From an uncultured Bacteroidales bacterium (GTDB taxonomy: Bacteria > Bacteroidota > Bacteroidia > Bacteroidales > Bacteroidaceae), in assembly GCA_902798615.1 (NCBI GenBank), contig CADBXL010000027.1, positions 1-41,561 on the forward strand: DNA of 41,561 nt. The letters run 5' to 3'. The notes under the pieces are model-generated. The model saw only the letters and a program-made list of their open reading frames with translations, was not told the origin of the DNA and searched no databases. Shown piece by piece: positions 16,166-24,705 of the stretch (position 1 is the first letter of the stretch; the number at the start of each line of letters is the position of its first letter). The position numbers and the translations under genes were made by a program.

Positions 16166-16726
16166 TCAATAGAAATTAATCACATGCTCTTCCCTATATC
16201 TCTTCTCGTCATAGAAGGCGATGCCGAGATAGTAGAGGTCGTATGATATTATATGTTCCTGACTGATGTATGCTTGCCAGTCTTCGTTTAGTTCGGTAGC
16301 GATGAGGAGAAGACCCTCTCCCCGCTCCCCCTGCATAGGGGGAGAGCCGGAGGGTAACGGAAGTCCCCCTACGCAGGGGGATTTAGAGGGTCTCACTATC
16401 TCGCTTTTCCTGCATCCTGCCTTCAGATGTGCTTCCATAACAGGAGGGAGAGTTCCGATAATGCCGATTCGTGAAGCCTGTGCATAGTTGGAAACACGAA
16501 GAAGAAGTTGCGAGAGTTTTAGCAGAAACCAGTTAGTATCATGAAACTTTGCCTCAAGTTCTGCATACAGGGCATACGGCCATCTTTCATAGATAACCTC
16601 ACGCACAAAGGCATAGTCGGTAGGCGACTGTACCCCGAAGCCTGCACAATGGCGTATGCGTTTGAGGAATACAAACAGCCTGTACCATACTCCATAGTTA
16701 TGATATGCTCCTTTTTTAAATGCCAT
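16166..16726 (-). CDS. Decayed methyltransferase-like protein with repeat insertion
   Basis: A 186-residue protein resembling a Bacteroidota family of SAM-methyltransferase-like proteins. The N-terminal GFGVQSPTDYAFVREVIYE and the C-terminal ISYDLYYLGIAFYDEKR-HVINF match my recollection of that family. The middle region, where relatives have a glycine-rich SAM site, is reduced to ASRIGIIGTLPPVMEAHL, so catalysis is doubtful. Residues about 112-139 (PSKSPCVGG to GERGEGL) are encoded by palindromic element R3 and are nearly identical to a segment of the RluA protein at the window start. It starts 17 bp after the 7TM-HD gene, so it is probably in the same operon. Confidence 0.65.
   Translation of the reverse strand: MAFKKGAYHNYGVWYRLFVFLKRIRHCAGFGVQSPTDYAFVREVIYERWPYALYAELEAKFHDTNWFLLKLSQLLLRVSNYAQASRIGIIGTLPPVMEAHLKAGCRKSEIVRPSKSPCVGGLPLPSGSPPMQGERGEGLLLIATELNEDWQAYISQEHIISYDLYYLGIAFYDEKRYREEHVINFY
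16311..16393 (-). repeat. R3 palindromic element, copy 2 (coding)
   Basis: An 83-bp element bounded by the 9-bp inverted ends AGACCCTCT and AGAGGGTCT, with two internal GC-rich hairpins. It lies inside the methyltransferase-like gene and keeps its frame open. It is translated in the same frame as copy 1 at 1-78. Confidence 0.85.
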
Positions 16727-16742
16727 TACGCTTCACTACTAT

Positions 16743-18824
16743 CTACACTCTCCCTTCCTTTTTGGAAGGGGCGGGGTTAGGCTTCAACTCCGGATACGTG
16801 ATCCTGGTGTGATACATACTCTTGAGCTTGTCGATAAGCACACGCTTTGAGGTGGCGATATCACGGAAAGTGATAGGGCACTCACGGAAATAACCGTCAG
16901 TAACCATACCGTCGATGATGCGATTCACAAGTTCCGTAATGCTTTCCTCTGAGTATTCCTGCAATGAGCGCGAAGCTGCCTCTACTCCATCTGCCATCAT
17001 GAGGATAGCCTGTTCACGAGTGAATGGGTTAGGACCCGGATATGTGAATGGAGCCTTATCCACTTCCGCATCCGGATGTGCATTCTGCTCTGTGATGTAG
17101 AAATACTTTGCCATTCCCTCACCATGATGGGTGCGGATAAAGTCACAGATGACATCTGGAAGTCCCTCGCGCTCCGCAATCCTGAGTCCTTCCTGTACGT
17201 GATTGACAATGATCTCCGCACTCTCGATAGGTGTGAGGCGGTCATGCGGATTAGTGCCTCGCTGGTTTTCTGTAAAGAAGGCTGGAGCTGACATCTTTCC
17301 TATATCGTGATACAATGCTCCTACACGCACGAGCAAAGACTTTGCACCTATCTTCGATGCTATTTCCGAACCTATGTTTCCTACCGTAATGCTATGCTGA
17401 AGAGTGCCTGGGGCAACCTCTGACAGGCGACGCAACAGATTCTTGTTCGTATCAGAAAGCTCAAACAACGTTACTGATGATGTAAAGCCGAACACTTTCT
17501 CCACAAGGAACATCAATGGATAGGCGAGCAACAGCAATATGCCTGAGAAGATGAAGTGCATAACCATTGAATGGTTGATAGTGTATTCCTCTCCCGGCTG
17601 CATAAGCTGCAAGGCATAGTGGGCAGCAAGAGCCGCAGCTGATGTATAGACTGCTGCTGTGAATATCTGTGCACGCTTTGACAGTTCGCGGAGGGAATAG
17701 ATAGCCACGAGTCCCGATGTTATCTGTATAAGGAGGAACTCGTAAGGCATGGTGAGTACCAGCGAACAGATAAGCACCATAGTGATATGAGCGATAAATG
17801 CTGTTCGGGAATCAAGGAATACTCGCACGAACATTGGCAGCATAGCCAGCGGCAGTACATAGACGGAGAACAGATTATACTGCACCATCAACGACACCAG
17901 TATAGGGAACACGGCTATAAGGCAATATACCATTGCCAGCGAGCGCGGTTTCTCGAAGTAGTCGGCACGGAACAGGTGCAGGTATATGGTGAAGATACTG
18001 AGTATGATGAAAATGAACATAGCGCGTCCCCACATAGTGGTCAGCTTACTGCGGTCGCTCATGTTCTTCTCCATCTCAGCCGAATAGGCTTCAAGCTTGC
18101 GTAGTGTCTCGCCTGTTATAATGTCACCTCGGTCAATGATGCGCTCTCCTTTCTTTACCTGACCGCACTTAGCGGCAATAAGGGCTATCTGACCACTCAG
18201 CTCGTCATTACTGCGCACACTGTCATATTTCAGGTTTGAGACAATATACTCGTTGATATTACATTTCTGCAACTGCGCTCTCACCACACTTATCTGACTG
18301 TCTTTAAAGAAGCGCTCGTATGCCATCATAGGTGTGAGAAGGGTACGCACACGATGACTTTGCGACATCTTGCCCGTCACTATACGTATTAAGGCTGATG
18401 TGTCACGGTTTAAACGCGCATAGTCTGCCTGCGGAACAATACCGAGGGAATAGAGTTCTGCGAGTTTCTTTGCCACAAGTGATATGTAGCTGTTAGGCAG
18501 TCCGTCAATACCGTTCTGATTGCGTGCAATGAATCTCTTTACCTGTATCTGGGCAGTAGAAAGATTGTTGATGTAGTAAGGGGCAAAGACCTTTCTCACC
18601 GAATCGCATTCCGCCCTATAGGTTGCAGAGTCCTTCGGAATATCAAAATCAAAGGTAGCAGTAACAGCCGCCTGAGTCCAAGGAGAACCCTCCTTCGCAT
18701 TATACTGCGGAGCCGAGCTTTGCGGCATCGCAATAACTATCACGATGGTACAGATGGCTATGATTCCTATGCGCAAAAGAACACTCTGCCATGACAGTTC
18801 GTCGCGTGATTGGAGTGTTGACAT
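16743..18824 (-). CDS. 7TM-HD family phosphohydrolase (PgpH-like)
   Basis: A 693-residue membrane protein of the 7TMR-HD family. PgpH, the characterised member, hydrolyses cyclic di-AMP; the same activity is inferred here. Order: one N-terminal membrane segment (about 16-33), an extracytoplasmic 7TMR-HDED domain (about 50-255), a bundle of about seven membrane segments (about 266-445), and a cytoplasmic HD domain with HDIGK at 506-510, HH at 566-567 and MADGVEA at 610-616. Metal-binding residues appear intact. The last residues (PNPAPSKKEGRV) are encoded by a small palindrome with CTTCCTTTTTGGAAGG, so the C-terminus seems to have been extended or replaced by a repeat. It heads a minus-strand cluster and diverges from gltX. 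Confidence 0.92.
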   Translation of the reverse strand: MSTLQSRDELSWQSVLLRIGIIAICTIVIVIAMPQSSAPQYNAKEGSPWTQAAVTATFDFDIPKDSATYRAECDSVRKVFAPYYINNLSTAQIQVKRFIARNQNGIDGLPNSYISLVAKKLAELYSLGIVPQADYARLNRDTSALIRIVTGKMSQSHRVRTLLTPMMAYERFFKDSQISVVRAQLQKCNINEYIVSNLKYDSVRSNDELSGQIALIAAKCGQVKKGERIIDRGDIITGETLRKLEAYSAEMEKNMSDRSKLTTMWGRAMFIFIILSIFTIYLHLFRADYFEKPRSLAMVYCLIAVFPILVSLMVQYNLFSVYVLPLAMLPMFVRVFLDSRTAFIAHITMVLICSLVLTMPYEFLLIQITSGLVAIYSLRELSKRAQIFTAAVYTSAAALAAHYALQLMQPGEEYTINHSMVMHFIFSGILLLLAYPLMFLVEKVFGFTSSVTLFELSDTNKNLLRRLSEVAPGTLQHSITVGNIGSEIASKIGAKSLLVRVGALYHDIGKMSAPAFFTENQRGTNPHDRLTPIESAEIIVNHVQEGLRIAEREGLPDVICDFIRTHHGEGMAKYFYITEQNAHPDAEVDKAPFTYPGPNPFTREQAILMMADGVEAASRSLQEYSEESITELVNRIIDGMVTDGYFRECPITFRDIATSKRVLIDKLKSMYHTRITYPELKPNPAPSKKEGRV

Positions 18825-18955
18825 CTATCTTCTATTTACTATTTAGCTATGTACTATTTACTATTTAGCTATTCTTCAATTTTTCAGAAAACAGCCTATT
18901 TTGAGTGCGAAAATACTAAAAAAAAATAGGATAATGGCGAAAATATGAGAAAAAG

Positions 18956-18987
18956 TTCGCTAAAGTGCGATTAAAATGCTAATTTTG
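18956..18987 (+). promoter_or_regulatory. Promoter of gltX
   Basis: TTCG (18956-18959), 20 bp, then TAATTTTG (18980-18987), with the gltX start 30 bp further on. Confidence 0.6.
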
Positions 18988-19016
18988 CACGTAAATTTAG
19001 ATAATTTTATAAAAGA

Positions 19017-20531
19017 ATGGATAGAAAAGTAAGGGTGCGCTTTGCACCGAGTCCTACTGGAGCGCTTCACATTGGAGGCGTCCGTACTGCGTTATACAAC
19101 TACCTTTTCGCCCGTCAGCATGGTGGCGATCTCATTTTCCGTATTGAGGATACCGACTCTCATCGCTTCGTTCCTGGAGCTGAGGAATATATCATTGAAT
19201 CTTTCCGCTGGTTAGGCATCAAGTTCGACGAGGGCGTCAGCTTTGGTGGCAACCATGGTCCTTACCGCCAGAGTGAGCGCCGCGACATCTACAAGACTTA
19301 TGTCAAGGAGCTTCTTGCAAACGGTAAGGCATACATCGCATTCGATACCCCGGAGGAACTTGAGGCTAAGCGTGCCGAGATTGAGAACTTCCAGTATGAT
19401 GCGCATACCCGCTTGCAGATGCGCAACTCCCTGAGTATGCCTCGCGAGGAGGTTGACCAGCTTATTGCCGACGGCAAGCAGTATGTTGTCCGCTTCAAGA
19501 TCGAGCCGGGTGAGGAGGTTCTCGTTAATGACCTTATCCGCGGTGAGGTTCGCATCAAGAGCGATATCCTCGACGACAAGGTGCTCTATAAGAGTGCCGA
19601 CGAGCTTCCTACCTATCACCTTGCAAACATCGTTGACGACCACCTCATGGAGGTCTCTCACGTTATCCGTGGCGAGGAATGGCTGCCAAGTGCTCCGCTC
19701 CATGTTCTTCTCTATAAGGCTTTCGGATGGGAAGACACCATGCCACAGTTTGCTCACCTTCCTCTGCTTCTTAAGCCGGAGGGCAAGGGTAAGCTATCAA
19801 AGCGTGACGGCGACCGACTCGGTTTCCCTGTATTCCCACTTGAGTGGCACGACCCTAAGACTGGCGAGATTAGCTCCGGCTATCGTGAGAGCGGATATTT
19901 CCCAGAGGCTATCATCAACTTCCTTGCACTTCTCGGATGGAATCCGGGCACTGAGCAGGAGGTGTTCTCTCTCGAAGAGCTTGAAAAGGCATTCGACATT
20001 TCTCGTTGCTCTAAGGCTGGTGCTAAGTTCGACTACAAGAAGTGCCAGTGGTTCAACCATGAGTATATCCTCCGCAAGAGTGCAGAGGAGATTGCCGGTC
20101 TCTTCGCCCCTATCGTTGCAAACAATGGCGTTGAGGAGTCTATGGACCGCATCGTGAAGGTTGTTGCCATGATGAAGGACCGCGTAAACTTCGTTAGCGA
20201 ACTCTGGCCTCTCTGCTCATTCTTCTTCATTGCTCCTGACAGCTATGATGAGAAGACAGTGAAGAAGCGCTGGAAGGAGAACTCTGCCGAGGTGATGACT
20301 GAACTTGCAACTGTTCTCGAAGGCATCGACGACTTCTCTGTTGAAGGTCAGGAGCCTGTCGTTATGGCATGGGTTGAGAGCAAGGGCTACAAGCTGGGCG
20401 ATGTGATGAACGCATTCCGCCTCGCACTCGTAGGTGAGGGCAAGGGTCCTGGCATGTTCGACATCTCTGCCTTCCTCGGCAAGGAAGAGACATTGGCAAG
20501 ACTGAAGAGAGCAGTGGAGAAGTTAGGGTAA
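19017..20531 (+). CDS. gltX: Glutamyl-tRNA synthetase
   Basis: A 504-residue class I aminoacyl-tRNA synthetase that charges tRNA-Glu with glutamate. It has the HIGH-type motif within [12 protein letters not shown] (10-21), FRIEDTD (41-47), the [12 protein letters not shown] region (216-227) that follows the connective domain, and the KLSKR motif at 259-263. The C-terminal anticodon-binding part covers roughly 330-504. Length is normal for the family. The codon use and GC content are those of a highly expressed core gene, clearly different from the AT-rich island downstream. Confidence 0.98.
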   Translation: MDRKVRVRFAPSPTGALHIGGVRTALYNYLFARQHGGDLIFRIEDTDSHRFVPGAEEYIIESFRWLGIKFDEGVSFGGNHGPYRQSERRDIYKTYVKELLANGKAYIAFDTPEELEAKRAEIENFQYDAHTRLQMRNSLSMPREEVDQLIADGKQYVVRFKIEPGEEVLVNDLIRGEVRIKSDILDDKVLYKSADELPTYHLANIVDDHLMEVSHVIRGEEWLPSAPLHVLLYKAFGWEDTMPQFAHLPLLLKPEGKGKLSKRDGDRLGFPVFPLEWHDPKTGEISSGYRESGYFPEAIINFLALLGWNPGTEQEVFSLEELEKAFDISRCSKAGAKFDYKKCQWFNHEYILRKSAEEIAGLFAPIVANNGVEESMDRIVKVVAMMKDRVNFVSELWPLCSFFFIAPDSYDEKTVKKRWKENSAEVMTELATVLEGIDDFSVEGQEPVVMAWVESKGYKLGDVMNAFRLALVGEGKGPGMFDISAFLGKEETLARLKRAVEKLG

Positions 20532-20540
20532 TTTCTTATG

Positions 20541-20616
20541 TACCATTTACCATGTACAATGTACAATTTCTTGCTAATCAAGGTTGTGCGATAAAAATGG
20601 TACATGGTAAATGGTA
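20541..20616. repeat. 17-bp inverted repeat between gltX and waaA
   Basis: TACCATTTACCATGTAC (20541-20557) is the exact complement of GTACATGGTAAATGGTA (20600-20616). The same words recur at about 38815-38845 between GH94 and GH3. There is no T-tract, so it does not look like a standard terminator. Confidence 0.75.
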
Positions 20617-20632
20617 AATTGCAAATGAGAAG

Positions 20633-21895
20633 ATGTATAACATCATAATGTACATAGTGCAACTGGGAGTTGCAATCGCAAGTATCTTCAACGAAAAGGT
20701 GAAGAAGATGTGGCGCGGAGAAAGAGATTCTTTCCGAGTGCTGCGCGAGAAGGTGGATCCCAATGCACAATATATCTGGGTTCATGCAGCATCGCTGGGC
20801 GAGTTCGAACAGGGACGCCCTATCATAGAGTATCTGCGTGAGCACCGTCCGGAATACAAGATACTGCTCACATTCTTCTCTCCCTCGGGATATGAGGTGA
20901 GAAAGAACTATGAGGGTGCCGACATCATCTGCTACCTGCCTATTGATACGCCATCCAATGCGCGTCGATTCCTCAGAACCATACAGCCGAAGATTGCTTT
21001 CTTCATAAAGTATGAGTTCTGGTATAACTACCTCCACATTCTCAACCATCGCAAGGTGCCTGTGTATAGCGTGAGCAGCATCTTCCGACCTAATCAGGTG
21101 TTCTTCCGATGGTATGGCAAGGAGTATGCTCACGTGCTGAAGTGCTTCACCGCCTTCTTCGTGCAGAACGAGGAGTCAAAGCGCCTGCTTGAGAACATAG
21201 GCATCAAGAACGTGAAGGTGACTGGCGACACACGCTTCGACCGAGTGATGCAGATTGCCGATCAGTCACGCACACTCGAACTCGTAAAGGCTTTCAAGGA
21301 CGGCAAGCCTACATTCGTTGCCGGCAGTTCATGGCAGCCTGACGAGGAGATATTCATTCCTTACTTCGAGAAGCATAAGGACTGGAAACTGATCATCGCG
21401 CCTCACGTCATTGGCGAGGACCATCTTCAGCAGATTGACACCTTGCTAAAGGGCAGAAAGGTGGAGCGATACACCGAGATGATGTCGATGCAGACCCGTG
21501 GCAACCAGCCTCTCGATGCAGAACTCGTGGAGCGACTACAGAATGCCGAGGTGCTTATCATCAACTGCTTCGGACTCCTCTCCTCTATATATAAATATGG
21601 TGACGTGGCTTACGTAGGCGGAGGATTCGGAGTTGGCATTCACAACGTGCTCGAAGCTGCGGTATGGAACATGCCTGTCATTTTCGGTCCTAACCACGAC
21701 AAGTTCCAGGAGGCAAAGGAACTCACCCGTGCCGGCGGCGGCTATCCTATCAATAATGCGGCTGATTTCTCTCGCATCATGGATGGCTTCATTGCCGACA
21801 ACACATCGCTCGCCACTTCGAGTCAGAAGGCAGGCGAATATGTCAAGAGTGCATCGGGAGCAACCGACAAGGTGCTCGAAGCGGTTAGCCTCTGA
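20633..21895 (+). CDS. waaA: 3-deoxy-D-manno-octulosonic acid (Kdo) transferase
   Basis: A 420-residue glycosyltransferase (GT30) that adds Kdo from CMP-Kdo to the lipid A precursor at the inner membrane. Family segments: a short hydrophobic N-terminus, WVHAASLGEFEQGRPIIE (about 49-66), LLTFFSPSGYEV, IKYEFWYNYL, VTGDTRFDRV and, in the C-terminal Rossmann half, GGGFGVGIHNVLEAAVWNMPVIFGPNH. The ATG at 20633 follows GAGAAG; a second ATG at 20648 would remove five residues. Length is normal. Confidence 0.96.
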   Translation: MYNIIMYIVQLGVAIASIFNEKVKKMWRGERDSFRVLREKVDPNAQYIWVHAASLGEFEQGRPIIEYLREHRPEYKILLTFFSPSGYEVRKNYEGADIICYLPIDTPSNARRFLRTIQPKIAFFIKYEFWYNYLHILNHRKVPVYSVSSIFRPNQVFFRWYGKEYAHVLKCFTAFFVQNEESKRLLENIGIKNVKVTGDTRFDRVMQIADQSRTLELVKAFKDGKPTFVAGSSWQPDEEIFIPYFEKHKDWKLIIAPHVIGEDHLQQIDTLLKGRKVERYTEMMSMQTRGNQPLDAELVERLQNAEVLIINCFGLLSSIYKYGDVAYVGGGFGVGIHNVLEAAVWNMPVIFGPNHDKFQEAKELTRAGGGYPINNAADFSRIMDGFIADNTSLATSSQKAGEYVKSASGATDKVLEAVSL

Positions 21896-21897
21896 AA

Positions 21898-22010
21898 AGT
21901 GAATAGTGAATAGTGAATAATACTTAATACTGGTGGACACCAGAACGTAAGGAATGTTATGGGCAATCCTATTCTGCGACAGCAGTATTATTCACTATTA
22001 ACTATTCACT
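21898..22010. repeat. 27-bp inverted repeat after waaA
   Basis: Arms 21898-21924 and 21984-22010 are complementary at 26 of 27 positions. Each consists of seven-base GTGAATA/TTCACTA units, a low-complexity type seen repeatedly between genes in this window. Confidence 0.75.
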
Positions 22011-22029
22011 TAAATAGACAATACGCAAA

Positions 22030-22062
22030 AATGCCGTTGGGATTATCTCCCAGCGGCATTTG
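22030..22062 (+). terminator. Terminator after waaA
   Basis: AATGCCGTTGGG (22030-22041) pairs with CCCAGCGGCATT (22049-22060), with one G-T wobble, followed by TTTGTAATT. Confidence 0.7.
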
Positions 22063-22162
22063 TAATTAATAAAAGATCTCTCTAATTCCTGATATTTTCG
22101 TGGGACTTATAAACTAAGAACTATGAATTATGAATTATGAACTATACACTCAGAACTCCCCC

Positions 22163-22366
22163 TTACGCAGCGAGTTTTACGAGCGAATAGCTTACACCTC
22201 GTTTTGACTTCACACTTGCAACCTTCATCTCCTTCATCGCCTTGCCAATCTTGATAGAATTAAGCTGACTGTCAGTCACATCAGGATATTGCAGCTTCAT
22301 AATCTTGCGACGCGGTTTCAGATATTTCAGAGCGTATTTCGCCCTGAGCAAAAGGATTTGTTTCAA
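22163..22366 (-). CDS. Small winged-helix-like protein or gene remnant
   Basis: The frame from a TTG at 22366 gives 67 residues. Its last 45, from the in-frame ATG of MKLQYPDVTD (22297), are compact: DSQLNSIKIGKAMKEMKV, then KSKRGVSYSLVKL. This looks like the C-terminal winged-helix-like piece (DUF3874 type) of larger Bacteroidota VirE/primase-like proteins. A different frame starting at the ATG at 22370 encodes 29 residues (MIETNPFAQGEIRSEISE...) and ends inside this one. The pair may be a frameshifted remnant or two tiny overlapping genes. Family assignment is tentative and from memory. Confidence 0.4.
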   Translation of the reverse strand: MKQILLLRAKYALKYLKPRRKIMKLQYPDVTDSQLNSIKIGKAMKEMKVASVKSKRGVSYSLVKLAA

Positions 22367-22566
22367 TCATAGATAATGTTGAATTTAATTGTTAATAAAA
22401 AAGTAGAACTAAGATTTATTCTGGGACTTAATCTACAGACTATTCCTAACAAATAACGTACCAAAATTTCACAAAAACACTTGTGACATTTGCTTATCTT
22501 AGAAAGAAAATTGCAAATAAATCATATCCAGTAAATTACATAGCGACATTCGTCACAAGGAAAGAA

Positions 22567-22780
22567 TTGCCTGGAAGGCAACACTATAAGTAACCGAGGT
22601 GCATACTCTACATAGGAGAGGATGCCCTCGGAAAGAAATGCTCCACTTTCTTTTATTAGCCTGGAAGGCTGTACCCGATTAGTTTTCATGCATACCCTTT
22701 CGCGGTGTACTGCCCTCCAGGCAGTTACAAGAGTAGAGGCTTAATCCCCGCACATCCTCGTTTCACTCGTATGTACGGGG
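22567..22780. repeat. Cluster of short hairpins sharing GCCTGGAAGGC
   Basis: Five hairpins in about 210 bp: TTGCCTGGAAGGCAA (22567-22581), CCGAGG/CCTCGG (22594-22631), AGCCTGGAAGGCT (22658-22670), ACTGCCCTCCAGGCAGT (22709-22725, same core inverted) and CCCCGCACAT/ATGTACGGGG (22746-22780, one mismatch). No reading frame fits. It could be a structured RNA or the edge of a mobile element whose transposase is absent. The stretch 22371-22566 upstream shows nothing recognisable. Confidence 0.5.
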
Positions 22781-22839
22781 TTACTCATGGTACTGTCTTT
22801 CAGACATTTCTTAACGTGCAAAACCAGTATTTTTACTTT

Positions 22840-22975
22840 CCCTCAAAAAGAGCGTAGTTCCCAAGTAGCTCCCAAGTAACTCCCTTGTGCCTCCCATGTA
22901 AGTCCCATTCTCAGGAACGGACTTGAAACGGACCTGGAACGGACTTACAACGGAGGAACAACGGAGGCATAACAT
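22840..22975. repeat. Tandem short repeats (CTCCCAAGTA, ACGGACTTGGA types)
   Basis: Two blocks of degenerate tandem repeats: TTCCCAAGTAG/CTCCCAAGTAA units at about 22858-22910, and AACGGACTTG/AACGGACCTGG/ACAACGGAGG units at about 22914-22971. Similar CGGACCTAC/CATCGGAG words occur next to the R4 repeats. Non-coding. Confidence 0.6.
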
Positions 22976-23028
22976 CCTTCGAGTTGTATTGCATATTTTT
23001 ACAGAAAGAAAAAAAAGAATTTTCACAC

Positions 23029-23358
23029 CACTCGTCAACTCGTCACCCATAACGCTGTAACAATCTGTGTATCTACAAATTACAGCGGTGATTCATTTCG
23101 TTCCACTCGTCACTCACTCATCACCCTTATGACGAATATCATTCTGATATAGAACAAGTTACAAGGACAATTCACTCGTCACCCATTTTTAGGGTGACGA
23201 GTGAACGGAGGGCAAATTGTGCATATAACAGACACATTCTCAATAAGATACACGGATTATGGTGATGAGTCGGGTGACGAGTGATATAGGTCGAATCAAC
23301 GCTATAAGCCTCAATGCTACAGCAACTTACAGCGTTACGGGTGACGAGTGACGAGTTT
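23029..23358. repeat. 330-bp imperfect palindrome with nested CACTCGTCACCC motifs
   Basis: About ten copies of (C)ACTCGTCACCC are arranged symmetrically: direct in the left half, inverted in the right. The centre is a perfect 14-bp hairpin (23171-23184 with 23192-23205). The outermost arms (23038-23060 with 23328-23350) match at 22 of 23 bases. Intermediate arms pair near 23104-23125 and 23261-23284. It ends about 240 bp before the ATPase gene. It could be a MITE-like element or a binding array. Confidence 0.8.
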
Positions 23359-23550
23359 TTTGAAAACTCTTTTCTGAATAGGAAATTGCAATCTTCACAT
23401 TGCAATTGTGCACATTATAGATTTAGATTGAATTTCATATATGATTACGCAAAAACAACTTGAAACATTTAATATTCTAACATTATTGCAAGAAAAGAAG
23501 ATTTTTTCACAAAAAAAACATCATGAATACCGTTTTTTCCGTAAAAAATT

Positions 23551-23580
23551 TTCGGTTATCACAAAAAAAATGTATTTTTG
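23551..23580 (+). promoter_or_regulatory. Promoter of the ATPase/TOPRIM pair
   Basis: TTCG (23551-23554), 18 bp, then TATTTTTG (23573-23580). The start site would be near 23587, only about 18 nt before the ATG at 23605. Confidence 0.55.
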
Positions 23581-23604
23581 CAACAGAATAAACAAAAAAC
23601 AGCT

Positions 23605-24705
23605 ATGCTTACAAAATTTGCCGTAAAAAATTTCCGAGGCTTTGCCGAAAGAATTGAATGGGACTTGTCTCATCCTAGTAATTATGAGTTTAACAAATAT
23701 GCAATCAAGGATGGTATCGTCAAGAATGGAATAATATATGGTCCTAATGGTTCTGGAAAATCAAACTTCGGATTAGCAATTTTCGATATAGAGAATCATC
23801 TTTCTGCCAAATGGAAGAAAAATGATTACTACAAAGACTATGTATATACAGGTTATCTTAACTCACCTGTTGAATTTGAGTATGTATTCAGATTTGATAA
23901 TGACATAATAGAATACAGCTATTCCAAAAATTCTGTTGGATTGCTTGTTGAAGAGTCGCTGATTGTAAATCACAAGCAGGTATTTAGAAGAGATGCATCA
24001 GCCTTTGAAATCGACGATAAGCAATTCAAGATAGATGCTACGGTCAAGGAAAACTTTAAGCAGAACGTAAATGGCGTTTCCGTTATTAGCTTCCTTAGTG
24101 CTTCATTTCCTTTCTCTCAAGACCACTATCTTGTAAAACTGCTTGTGTTCGTAAACTCCATGCTCTGGTTTAAGAACTTGGATAGTCGTGAATTCATCGG
24201 ACTTGAAACAACAAGTTTTAGTTTGGAGGAATTTATCATTCAGAATCATTACACAGAGGATTTCTCAGAGTTTTTATATAATGTTAGCGAACAGCGATTC
24301 AAATTTGTAATGCCGAAAGAGGGCGATAAGGTTTTGTATTGTGAGATAGAAAATAATAAGGTTCAATTCCTTTCCATCGCATCAACAGGAACCAAAGCGC
24401 TGGAATTACTATATGTATGGATTAAGAGAATGACATCCGCATCATTTGTGTTTATCGACGAATTTGATGCCTTCTATCATTTCAAGCTATCCTATCAGGT
24501 ATGTAAACAACTTTTCAATCTTGATTGTCAGGTGTTCACAACATCACATAATACATACTTGATGACAAATGAACTATTGCGCCCTGACTGTAACTTTATT
24601 ATTGCGAATAATAAAATCAAGGCATTAGTAGATTGTACCGAAAAGGAACTTAGGTGGGGTCATAATATAGAGAAACTTTTCCGTGGAGGTGCATTTGAAG
24701 TATGA
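23605..24705 (+). CDS. AAA family ATPase (AAA_15/RloA-like), possible defence component
   Basis: A 366-residue SMC/ABC-type ATPase. It opens MLTKFAVKNFRGFAE, a start typical of COG1106/AAA_15 proteins. Walker A is GPNGSGKS (46-53), a signature-like LSIASTGTKAL lies at 256-266, Walker B is FVFIDEFD (281-288), and the switch histidine is in TTSHNT (H315). The middle 150 residues are the family's variable insert. Its stop overlaps the start of the next gene (ATGA), so the two products are likely made in a fixed ratio and work together. Known relatives with a TOPRIM partner are RloA/RloB and AriA/AriB (PARIS). I chose the ATG at 23605, not an upstream TTG, because the family start and the promoter spacing fit. 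AT-rich relative to gltX/waaA, suggesting transfer. Confidence 0.85.
   Translation: MLTKFAVKNFRGFAERIEWDLSHPSNYEFNKYAIKDGIVKNGIIYGPNGSGKSNFGLAIFDIENHLSAKWKKNDYYKDYVYTGYLNSPVEFEYVFRFDNDIIEYSYSKNSVGLLVEESLIVNHKQVFRRDASAFEIDDKQFKIDATVKENFKQNVNGVSVISFLSASFPFSQDHYLVKLLVFVNSMLWFKNLDSREFIGLETTSFSLEEFIIQNHYTEDFSEFLYNVSEQRFKFVMPKEGDKVLYCEIENNKVQFLSIASTGTKALELLYVWIKRMTSASFVFIDEFDAFYHFKLSYQVCKQLFNLDCQVFTTSHNTYLMTNELLRPDCNFIIANNKIKALVDCTEKELRWGHNIEKLFRGGAFEV

Noticed and set aside
19453-20157. Second long plus-strand frame within gltX
   Set aside because: Serine/arginine-rich shadow of gltX, an effect of its strong codon bias.
22567-22780. Group II intron or tRNA-like structure
   Set aside because: No domain V pattern, reverse transcriptase or tRNA cloverleaf/CCA end could be found.
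22830-23360. CRISPR array
   Set aside because: Repeats are short, degenerate and partly inverted, spacers are irregular, and no cas genes are nearby.
23578-23604. Upstream TTG start for the ATPase
   Set aside because: It overlaps the -7 promoter element; the ATG at 23605 fits both promoter spacing and the family N-terminus.
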